Below are positions 1 to 6,033 of a DNA stretch of 9,718 nt, one piece after another. The notes below the pieces were generated by a model. That model saw only the letters and a list, made by a program, of their open reading frames with translations, did no database searches and was not told the origin of the DNA. This stretch comes from Bacteroidota bacterium (GTDB lineage Bacteria > Bacteroidota > Bacteroidia > Chitinophagales > Saprospiraceae): the NCBI GenBank assembly GCA_029573365.1, contig JAKQGD010000297.1, positions 1-9,718 on the forward strand, written 5' to 3'. Numbering within the stretch: the first letter of the stretch is position 1; each line of letters begins with the position of its first letter. A program made the position numbers and the translations under genes.

Positions 1-189
1 TCAGAACTACTGAAAATTTACCACCTCTTTCAATAACAGGTGCAAGACAAATGTACATCTTTCTTTCTTCCATCATAACTTTATCATAAAAAAAAATTAT
101 CCATTGCTGAGTTTTCAGATGTAAAGAGATCCACCCAACACGCCAACAATCTTTCCATTAACATCTCCCCGTTTCTTAGATAATATCCC
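1..189. other. A+T-rich left flank, no gene established
   Basis: This stretch upstream of ychF is visibly richer in A and T than the rest of the window and includes a run of nine A at 88-96. On the minus strand a frame stays open from an ATG at 74-76 (or 71-73) to the left edge, about 25 codons, starting MMEERKMYICLAP. This could be the 5' end of a divergent gene leaving the window. On the plus strand a competing frame is open from base 3 to a TAA at 87-89, and another ends at 34-36, so a plus-strand gene tail is equally possible. I cannot choose between them, recognise no family, and see no convincing terminator or RNA gene. Confidence 0.3.
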
Positions 190-197
190 TACCTTTG
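190..197 (+). promoter_or_regulatory. Candidate -7 element of the ychF promoter
   Basis: TACCTTTG matches the Bacteroidota sigma-A -7 consensus TAnnTTTG and lies 41 bases before the ATG at 239, leaving a leader of roughly 30 nt. No clear TTTG -33 element is visible at the usual spacing (only GTTT at 171-174, too close). The match has six fixed bases and could occur by chance a few times in a window of this size. Its position in the only spacer upstream of a plus-strand operon is what makes it credible. Confidence 0.4.
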
Positions 198-238
198 TGC
201 TTCTTTTTGAATACCGGCAAAATTATAACATCACTTTT

Positions 239-1336
239 ATGGGACTTCAGTGCGGAATTGTGGGATTGCCCAATGTAGGAAAATCGACGCTTTTTAATGC
301 CCTTACTTCGGCGAAGGCCCTGGCGGCCAATTATCCGTTTGCAACCAAGGAGCCTAACCTCGGCGTCATAGTTGTACCTGATACCAGACTAGACAAACTG
401 GCCGAACTGGTAAAACCGCAGAAGGTCCTGCCTACCAGCGTAGAAATCCTTGACATTGCCGGACTCATCAAAGGGGCCAGCAAAGGCGAAGGCCTCGGAA
501 ACCAGTTTTTAGCAAACATACGTGAGGTGGACGCCATCATACACGTGGTCAGGTGTTTTGAAGACGACAACGTCATACATGTCGACGGGAGCGTAGACCC
601 GGTCAGGGACAAGGAAATCATCGACCTGGAGCTTATATTTAAAGACATCGACACGATGGAAAAGAGGATCGACAAGCTCAAAAAACAAGCGAAGTCGGGT
701 GCCAAGGACGATGCTGCAAATGTAGAGTGGGCCGAAAAACTTCTCAAACACCTAGAAAGCGAAAAGCCGGCACGCAGTTTTGAAGTGGATGATCTCTTTA
801 AGGATCTGTACAAGGACCTGTGGCTCCTCACCGGCAAACCGATCCTCTATGTCTGCAATGTGGATGAAGCCTCTGTCAAAACCGGAAATCAGCATACAAA
901 CAGGTTTAAGGAAGCCGTAAAGTCGGAAAATGCCGAGGTGCTGCTGATTTGTGCAGGTATTGAGGCAGAAATTGCCGAACTCGAAAGCAAAGACGAAAGG
1001 ATGGAGTTTATCGAAGCCATGGGCCTCGAAGAACCCGGTGTAAACCGAATCATACGAGCTGCCTACAAACTACTCAACCTTAATACTTATTTTACAGCCG
1101 GCGAAAAGGAAGTCAGAGCCTGGACCATACAAAAAGGATGGAAAGCACCACAGGCAGCAGGAGTCATACATACAGACTTCGAAAAAGGATTTATAAGGGC
1201 TGAAGTCATAAAATACAATGATTTTATAAAATTCGGATCTGAATCCGCAGTCAAGGAAGCAGGAAAAATGGGTGTAGAAGGCAAGGAATATGTGGTAGAA
1301 GACGGTGATGTGATGCATTTCAGATTTAACGTCTGA
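239..1336 (+). CDS. ychF: Redox-regulated ATPase / GTP-binding protein YchF (OLA1 family)
   Basis: This is a universally conserved TRAFAC-class P-loop NTPase that prefers ATP and associates with ribosomes. In other bacteria it is linked to translation and to the oxidative-stress response. The 365-residue product matches the usual family length (about 363). Visible motifs are the P-loop GLPNVGKST (residues 9-17), DIAG (72-75) followed by the hydrophobic residue Leu76 typical of HAS-NTPases, and NVDE (207-210) in place of NKxD, the substitution associated with ATP specificity. A charged, probably coiled-coil insertion spans about 125-180, and the C-terminal TGS domain runs from about 282 to the end. 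A GTG at 197 would add 14 residues, but it overlaps the candidate -7 element, and homologues begin with M-G-x-x-C-G-I-V-G, so ATG 239 is preferred. The next gene starts 26 bp downstream, suggesting co-transcription. Confidence 0.97.
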   Translation: MGLQCGIVGLPNVGKSTLFNALTSAKALAANYPFATKEPNLGVIVVPDTRLDKLAELVKPQKVLPTSVEILDIAGLIKGASKGEGLGNQFLANIREVDAIIHVVRCFEDDNVIHVDGSVDPVRDKEIIDLELIFKDIDTMEKRIDKLKKQAKSGAKDDAANVEWAEKLLKHLESEKPARSFEVDDLFKDLYKDLWLLTGKPILYVCNVDEASVKTGNQHTNRFKEAVKSENAEVLLICAGIEAEIAELESKDERMEFIEAMGLEEPGVNRIIRAAYKLLNLNTYFTAGEKEVRAWTIQKGWKAPQAAGVIHTDFEKGFIRAEVIKYNDFIKFGSESAVKEAGKMGVEGKEYVVEDGDVMHFRFNV

Positions 1337-1362
1337 CAAATAATACCCAATCAGAAAATCTC

Positions 1363-2106
1363 ATGACCGACCACAAATATTACATATTTTATAAGCCATA
1401 TGACGTGCTTAATCAGTTTACCAGGGAGCGGCCCGAACATGTAACACTGGCCGACTACCTCAAGGTAGAAAAAGACGTTTATCCCATAGGACGGCTCGAC
1501 AAAGACTCAGAAGGTCTTCTGATTCTGTCCAATGACAAACAACTCAACGAAAAACTCCTGTCGCCTGTGTACAAACACTCACGGACTTATTTTGTACAGG
1601 TAGACGACGACATCACTCTCAAAGCCGTAGAGAGGGTCGCTGAAGGAGTACAGATTAAACTGGATTCAGGCCCGTACTTTACCAAGCCATGCAAGGCTAA
1701 AAAATTGGCCAAAGCCCCAATATTACCCGAAAGGGTGCCCCCTGTCAGATTCCGAAAGGAAATACCTACGTCCTGGGTACGTATCGAGCTGGGTGAAGGC
1801 AAAAACCGGCAAATAAGAAAGATGTTTGCTGCTGTGGGCTTTCCGGTGCTGAGGCTCGTCAGAGTGCAGATAGAAGACTTGAAAATCGGTGATATAAATC
1901 CAGGTCAATACAGACAACTGTCAAGGGAAGAGATCTACGGCCTGCTGCACCTTGACCCTACCCCCAAAAAACAAGTTAAAAAAACTGAGGAAGAAGAACC
2001 CAAACCTGCTAAAAAATTGTTTTCGCCAAAAGGCGTAAAAGATAAAAAATCAGGGATTAAAAAGCCTTCTGATAAAAAACCTCCTTACAGATCCGGTAAA
2101 AAGTGA
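1363..2106 (+). CDS. rluE: 23S rRNA pseudouridine synthase, RluE type (RsuA/RluB/RluE family)
   Basis: The product is expected to convert one uridine of 23S rRNA to pseudouridine during ribosome assembly; E. coli RluE modifies U2457. The 247-residue protein has no N-terminal S4 domain, which separates RluE from RsuA, RluB and RluF. It begins almost directly with the KPYDVLNQFT motif (residues 11-20). The catalytic aspartate is Asp46 in GRLDKDSEGLL (43-53). PPVRFRKEIPTSW and the downstream GKNRQIRKM segment strongly resemble RluE. From about residue 203 the protein carries a Lys/Pro/Glu-rich, low-complexity basic tail of some 45 residues that E. coli RluE (217 residues) lacks; it may help RNA binding but looks disordered. 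The gene follows ychF by 26 bp and probably shares its transcript. Its TGA stop directly abuts the stop of the convergent gene. Confidence 0.9.
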   Translation: MTDHKYYIFYKPYDVLNQFTRERPEHVTLADYLKVEKDVYPIGRLDKDSEGLLILSNDKQLNEKLLSPVYKHSRTYFVQVDDDITLKAVERVAEGVQIKLDSGPYFTKPCKAKKLAKAPILPERVPPVRFRKEIPTSWVRIELGEGKNRQIRKMFAAVGFPVLRLVRVQIEDLKIGDINPGQYRQLSREEIYGLLHLDPTPKKQVKKTEEEEPKPAKKLFSPKGVKDKKSGIKKPSDKKPPYRSGKK

Positions 2107-3360
2107 TCAATGGCCTTTGACGGCAGTAAACACCACTTTGCCCCTAAGACGTCTGCCAATATATGGGTTGTTGGCAGAGATTGATTTGAGGTTTTCAATA
2201 CCGAAAGTACTTTCTTCTTCCGCATCAAAAACACACAGGTCAGCTGGGTTAGATTCGCCGATGACCGGCACAGGCAAGCCAAGCAGCCTTCGGGGTGCTG
2301 AGCTGAGTTTTTCGGTGAGCACATCCAGGGGAACCTTGTCAGACAGGTGGGTGATGCAGGCTGCCAGGCATGTTTCCAGGCCGATGGCTCCGGGATTGGC
2401 GTACGGAAATTCCAGGTTTTTGGATTCTTCGTCCAGAGGTACGTGGTTGCTGATGATGGCATCTATGGTTCCGTCGAGGAGGCCTTTTGCCAGAGCTGCC
2501 CTGTGTTCTTCTGACCTGATTACCGGCATCACCTTGAGATTGGTATCAAAGTCGCTCAGGTCGGCATCCGTAAACACCAGATTGTTATAGGCAACGGTGG
2601 CCGAGACCGGCAGCCCGGCAGCTTTAGCCTCTCCGATGACGCTTAGTGACTCTTTGGCAGAAACAGCATGTACAATCAGTGGAGCATTGTTGTATTCGCA
2701 GAGCAAAACATCACGGTAAACCATGGCTCTTTCTGCCATGGCCGGCACGCCTTTTAGTCCCATGGAAGTGCTCACATGTCCCTCGTGCATCTCCCCACCT
2801 CCTGAGAGATACTTGTCATCGGGATGGTGTAAGACCGGCTTTCCTGTCTGCCGGGCATAAAGCAGGGCTCTGTTGAGCAGGCCACCGTCATTTACAGGCA
2901 GTAATCCGTCACTAAACCCTACGGCCCCGGCTTCTACCATGTCGAGAAACTCTGCCAGGTCCTGGCCTGCAAGGTTTTTACTGAGGACGCCTATGGCGTA
3001 AAGAGACACCCCTGCTGCCTTTGCCGATGACATAATAAGTTGTATATCCCCCCTGGTCTGTGTCACAGGCTTATTGTTGGGGAAGATGGCAAGCCCTGTA
3101 TATCCACCTGCCCTTGCTGCTGCTCCCAGCGAACGAAAGGTCTCGCGGTGCTCGTATCCAGGCTCACCGCTGTGTGTTCCTATATCAAACAAGCCGGGGC
3201 AACAGTACAGTTTTTTGCCGCTAATAACCATAGCTCCCTCGCCATTGATGGATTTTGCTATTTGTCTGATCTCCCCGTTTTCTATTAGAATATCCCTCGC
3301 TTGCAGATGATATTCTGATTCCTTCTGCAAAATGACGGCGTTTTTGATCAGCGTTTTCAT
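2107..3360 (-). CDS. pyrC: Dihydroorotase-like amidohydrolase, probably catalytically inactive (PyrC' type)
   Basis: The 417-residue product aligns along its length with class I dihydroorotases, the zinc enzymes that cyclise carbamoyl-aspartate in pyrimidine synthesis. Several key positions have changed. The metal and substrate motif DxHxHLREPG reads DIGTHSGEPG (59-68), so one zinc histidine is Gly61 and the substrate arginine is Gly65. The catalytic DHAPH reads NHVPL (305-309), so the aspartate is Asn305. The PHHL segment is YNNL (258-261), and KxNPPLR is KVMPVIR (276-282). His63, Asp151, His178 or His179, and His231 remain. From family knowledge this resembles the inactive PyrC' subunits that support aspartate transcarbamoylase assembly in Pseudomonas; that role is inference, and no pyrB is visible here. 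Automatic annotation would call it dihydroorotase. The ATG lies 5 bp after the stop of the BatA/VWA gene, so the two are probably co-transcribed. The frame is intact, so it is not a decaying pseudogene. Confidence 0.85.
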   Translation of the reverse strand: MKTLIKNAVILQKESEYHLQARDILIENGEIRQIAKSINGEGAMVISGKKLYCCPGLFDIGTHSGEPGYEHRETFRSLGAAARAGGYTGLAIFPNNKPVTQTRGDIQLIMSSAKAAGVSLYAIGVLSKNLAGQDLAEFLDMVEAGAVGFSDGLLPVNDGGLLNRALLYARQTGKPVLHHPDDKYLSGGGEMHEGHVSTSMGLKGVPAMAERAMVYRDVLLCEYNNAPLIVHAVSAKESLSVIGEAKAAGLPVSATVAYNNLVFTDADLSDFDTNLKVMPVIRSEEHRAALAKGLLDGTIDAIISNHVPLDEESKNLEFPYANPGAIGLETCLAACITHLSDKVPLDVLTEKLSSAPRRLLGLPVPVIGESNPADLCVFDAEEESTFGIENLKSISANNPYIGRRLRGKVVFTAVKGH

Positions 3361-3365
3361 AAGGG

Positions 3366-5396
3366 TCAGTTCTTAAAAAATCTGATAAGCAAGGTCTCCG
3401 CCGCCAGAAACAACAGGGCGGCGATGATAAACCACTTCCACAGGACCACACCTCGGTCCTTTTCGACAATGGAAGTGCCCATATCTGCCTGCAATGCGGA
3501 CGTCAGCACTTTAATACTTGTATTGTCAGGATTGATGGTTTCCAGATCCTCCTCGCTGAGCATTTCCATGTCGGATTCCCGGCGGTCATAATTAAATGCA
3601 AGCCTGGCCATTTCTTCTTTGTCGAGAAGCAAGCTGTAAAACCCTGCTTTAGATATCTGGTCATTAAGTGTTAAAATCATTTTGTTGCCCTGAGGATTCT
3701 GGCTGGGTATCATTTCCTGATTGCCGTCCGTGATTTTATACACGTATTCACCACCTTTTCTCTGGTTTTTGGTTTCAATGACCGCAAGATTGGCGACAGC
3801 ATAAGAGAGACCTTTGTGTGTGGTAGAGGAAATAGCCATTTTGTAGACCATAGGTACAAACACCTCTGCATTGAAGACCAGGTCGCTGGACTCGCTGTCC
3901 AAAGGTGCCACACATACAAACAACTGGCCATCACCTACCCTGTATTTACTAAGGTATGGCGAGCCGTCACGGTAAGAAAGCAGCTTTTCCTGGATGCCGG
4001 CAGGCCTTGTTTCTATCTGGTAAGAAAACGTAGAAACGGGCAATTTCAGGTTTCTGCCTGTATTTACGTATACATCGGAAAAAATAAACTCTTCGGTATT
4101 TATCGCCGCTACCTCTCTTTTTTCCTGAGATGATTTACCCAGAATATCGGCACCACCTGCCACAAAAAAGTTATTGTATGTCTCCAGGCTTATATTTCTA
4201 CCCGGAAATACCAGCACTTTGCCACCGTTTCTTATATACTGAATCAGTTCATTGCTCAGGCCTGATGTTACACTTTTCAGGTCATTGAGTATAATAAGGT
4301 CAAATTCCGGAAACCGCTGATACTGAAGCTGATTGACACTCTGATTGCTGAGGCTGAAATGTTTGACTCCACGGAATAAGGCATCCATATATCGGTTAGG
4401 GCCTGATTCGTTTATAAACAGAGCCCTGATGGTGTCCGGCACTTCAAAAGCGATAAAATACTGGTCATCAAACTGTACCGGGTAGTCATTGACCAGTACG
4501 ATGCCTTCCTGCCATCCCGGCTTGTCGATGGTGATATGGACCGTATCCGTGATGGACTGCCTGGCAGGGATGTCCCTGATTCCTATAGGCTTTTCCTGTC
4601 CGTCCTTTTTAAATGACAGTTTTACATCGGTGGCATCTTCGCCGCTGTTGTTTTTAATTTTTACCAGCAGCTTGTTGTCCTGAAACAGGAAAGGAACGGG
4701 CCCCTCAAACCACACACTGTCTACGGTCAGATTTTTTTGACGGGCAGTTTGGACAGGCAGTAGATTGACCTCCATGAGTGTGTCCGTGTATTTTGACAAA
4801 TCAGAAATGCTCTTCTGAAAGTCTGAAATAAGATAAGAAATCCTGTTTCCTGCTGTCGTCTGCATGAGCTGCTGCTGGCGGTTGAGCACCTTGTCAAGGC
4901 TTTGGACCGACGGACTTACCACAATCTCATCTATGTAAGCAATGGCATCTTCCTTGCTGACAAACCGCTGATGTTTTCCTTCAAACTGATGTGTGAGGAT
5001 CTGAAATTTATCTTCCTCGCTGTATGAATTGACGATGGTACGGGCACGTTCCTTTGCATAATCGAGCAGGGGTACATCCTGCCGTGTTGCCGTCATGGAG
5101 TACGAATTGTCGACAAAGACAGAAACATGATTCAGCCCTGATTTTACAGTATTTCCTTTGGGAATGAAAGGCTGGGCAAATGCCAAAACCAGGGAAGCTA
5201 CAGCCAAAAGGCGGCTCAGGAGAATGAGCAAATTTTTCAGCTTATTGCGGTTAGAAGTTTCTTCCTTGATCTCCCGCAGATATTTAACGTTGGTAAAATA
5301 TACTTTCTTAAACCTTCGGAAGTAAAAAAGATGGATGATTACAGGGATCGCAAGTGCCAGTAATGCCCACAAAAAAGCCGGATAGAGAAATTGCAT
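3366..5396 (-). CDS. BatA-domain / von Willebrand factor A membrane protein
   Basis: The 676-residue protein has the layout of the Bacteroidota BatA (aerotolerance regulator N-terminal) family. The N-terminal segment MQFLYPAFLWALLALAIPV (residues 1-19) begins the first membrane helix (about 4-25). A basic loop (27-54) is followed by a second helix (about 55-75). A VWA-type domain starts near residue 90, with the metal-ion-dependent adhesion motif D96-x-S98-x-S100 and a later ISDF segment that could supply the loop aspartate. A long, presumably periplasmic region follows, and a C-terminal helix (about 648-668) ends in RFFKN. The topology implies an inner-membrane protein with its bulk outside the cytoplasm. 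The molecular function of the family is not settled; early work on Bat proteins suggested a role in stress tolerance. No MoxR ATPase or other Bat gene is next to it. A candidate -7 element lies just upstream, and the dihydroorotase-like gene starts 5 bp downstream. Confidence 0.88.
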   Translation of the reverse strand: MQFLYPAFLWALLALAIPVIIHLFYFRRFKKVYFTNVKYLREIKEETSNRNKLKNLLILLSRLLAVASLVLAFAQPFIPKGNTVKSGLNHVSVFVDNSYSMTATRQDVPLLDYAKERARTIVNSYSEEDKFQILTHQFEGKHQRFVSKEDAIAYIDEIVVSPSVQSLDKVLNRQQQLMQTTAGNRISYLISDFQKSISDLSKYTDTLMEVNLLPVQTARQKNLTVDSVWFEGPVPFLFQDNKLLVKIKNNSGEDATDVKLSFKKDGQEKPIGIRDIPARQSITDTVHITIDKPGWQEGIVLVNDYPVQFDDQYFIAFEVPDTIRALFINESGPNRYMDALFRGVKHFSLSNQSVNQLQYQRFPEFDLIILNDLKSVTSGLSNELIQYIRNGGKVLVFPGRNISLETYNNFFVAGGADILGKSSQEKREVAAINTEEFIFSDVYVNTGRNLKLPVSTFSYQIETRPAGIQEKLLSYRDGSPYLSKYRVGDGQLFVCVAPLDSESSDLVFNAEVFVPMVYKMAISSTTHKGLSYAVANLAVIETKNQRKGGEYVYKITDGNQEMIPSQNPQGNKMILTLNDQISKAGFYSLLLDKEEMARLAFNYDRRESDMEMLSEEDLETINPDNTSIKVLTSALQADMGTSIVEKDRGVVLWKWFIIAALLFLAAETLLIRFFKN

Positions 5397-5422
5397 GAAT
5401 TTTCAGGTTGCCATTCGTCGGA

Positions 5423-5430
5423 CAAAAATA
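5423..5430 (-). promoter_or_regulatory. Candidate -7 element before the BatA/VWA gene
   Basis: On the minus strand the sequence reads TATTTTTG, a full match to TAnnTTTG, 26 bases before the ATG at 5396, giving a leader of about 20 nt. A TTG lies 24 bases further upstream, slightly beyond the usual -33 spacing, inside the loop of the inverted repeat at 5448-5468. It would make the BatA/VWA and dihydroorotase-like genes a separate transcription unit from the feo genes. Confidence 0.45.
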
Positions 5431-5447
5431 TAATGTATCTCTCTAAT

Positions 5448-5468
5448 ATGTGGGCAATCTCACCACAT
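5448..5468. repeat. Inverted repeat ATGTGG-N9-CCACAT
   Basis: The arms at 5448-5453 and 5463-5468 are perfect 6-bp complements around a 9-base loop. The repeat lies in the spacer between the SRPBCC and BatA/VWA genes, over the expected -33 region of the candidate BatA/VWA promoter. It could be an operator or a small RNA hairpin. On the plus strand it is followed by five T, but no plus-strand gene precedes it, so a terminator role in that direction is unlikely. A 6-bp repeat can arise by chance. Confidence 0.3.
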
Positions 5469-5486
5469 TTTTGAGGAAATTAACTA

Positions 5487-5501
5487 AAACAGTTCCTGTT
5501 T
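5487..5501 (-). terminator. Weak candidate terminator after the SRPBCC gene
   Basis: Read on the minus strand, AAACAG-GAA-CTGTTT forms a 6-bp stem with a 3-base loop, about 26 nt past the SRPBCC stop codon, followed by a T/A-rich run (TAGTTAATTT). The stem has only two G-C pairs and the T tract is interrupted, so intrinsic termination would be inefficient at best. Confidence 0.22.
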
Positions 5502-5526
5502 GTCCAAAATATACAGGAGTGCCGGA

Positions 5527-5988
5527 TTACTTTTCGAGCAGGGATTTGAGATTTTCAAGACTTTGAGCGAGGCTCTTACCCAGCATACGCTTAAATATCC
5601 ATGAAAACAAGCTCATCGGAAATTTGGTGGGTCCGCGGAAATCCCAGGTAACTTTTGTTTTTCCTTCGCCGACAGGCTCAAGAATAAAACTCGAGCTAGC
5701 GACATTTTTCATCGGTCTATCAAACTTCAAAACATAATCGATACGTTGCTCCTTGACCATTTTTAAAATTTCCTGGCTACCCGCACCCACATTTTTATCC
5801 TGGCTGTCCCAGGAATAGATAAATCCCACGGTGCCGTCGGTGCCTTCAGAGGTGGTCTTCTTATTGGGATCGGCCATGTTCCATACACTGAAATTTTCCT
5901 GGTTTCTAGTGTATTGAAGGTATTCATAGACCTTGTTAACTGGTCTTTCGACCAATACAGATTTTTCAACGATCATTTCTTTTGCCAT
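5527..5988 (-). CDS. SRPBCC family protein (polyketide cyclase/START-like fold)
   Basis: This small 153-residue cytosolic protein has no signal peptide or membrane segment. Its order of elements fits the SRPBCC/START-like fold: a first strand (VEKSVLVERPVNKVYEYLQ, about 8-26) leading into a short helix, a central run of antiparallel strands including KTKVTWDFRGPTKFP (about 109-123), and a long C-terminal helix (about 128-151, ending SLENLKSLLEK). Such proteins bind hydrophobic ligands in a deep cavity, but the substrate cannot be told from sequence. The ATG at 5988 is preferred because the conserved first strand begins soon after; Met5 (5976) is a possible alternative. It lies 45 bp after the feoB permease gene and has its own candidate -7 element in that gap, so a link to iron uptake is not required. 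Confidence 0.82.
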   Translation of the reverse strand: MAKEMIVEKSVLVERPVNKVYEYLQYTRNQENFSVWNMADPNKKTTSEGTDGTVGFIYSWDSQDKNVGAGSQEILKMVKEQRIDYVLKFDRPMKNVASSSFILEPVGEGKTKVTWDFRGPTKFPMSLFSWIFKRMLGKSLAQSLENLKSLLEK

Positions 5989-6014
5989 ACCGGGTCGAAT
6001 TTACTTTTAGATTG

Positions 6015-6022
6015 CAAATGTA
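6015..6022 (-). promoter_or_regulatory. Candidate -7 element of the SRPBCC gene promoter
   Basis: The minus strand reads TACATTTG, matching TAnnTTTG, 26 bases before the ATG at 5988. A TTTA lies 21 bases upstream of it, a 3-of-4 match to the TTTG -33 element at acceptable spacing, inside the last codons of the feoB permease gene. This suggests the SRPBCC gene can be transcribed separately from feo. Confidence 0.45.
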
Positions 6023-6033
6023 CTCAAAACCCC

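Noticed and set aside
48..55. TACATTTG on the minus strand as a promoter element
   Set aside because: It matches the -7 consensus but has no -33 partner and sits within the possible divergent coding start; a chance match is as likely.
197..238. GTG at 197 as the ychF start
   Set aside because: It would add 14 residues absent from the family and overlaps the candidate -7 promoter element; ATG 239 matches the conserved N terminus.
331..837. Open frame of 168 codons on the minus strand inside ychF
   Set aside because: It is antisense to a strongly conserved gene; its Ser/Leu-rich low-complexity product is what the reverse of this coding frame would give.
2024..2035. Hairpin CGCC-AAAA-GGCG as a terminator for the dihydroorotase-like gene
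   Set aside because: The stem has only four pairs and, in the minus direction, is followed first by A residues and not by a T tract; it also lies inside rluE.
2117..2590. Open frame of 157 codons on the plus strand inside the dihydroorotase-like gene
   Set aside because: It lies wholly antisense to a full-length homologue and resembles no family; no promoter element is visible before it.
5989..6033. Terminator between feoB permease and the SRPBCC gene
   Set aside because: I found no stem followed by a T run in this 45-bp gap, so readthrough from feo into the SRPBCC gene cannot be excluded.
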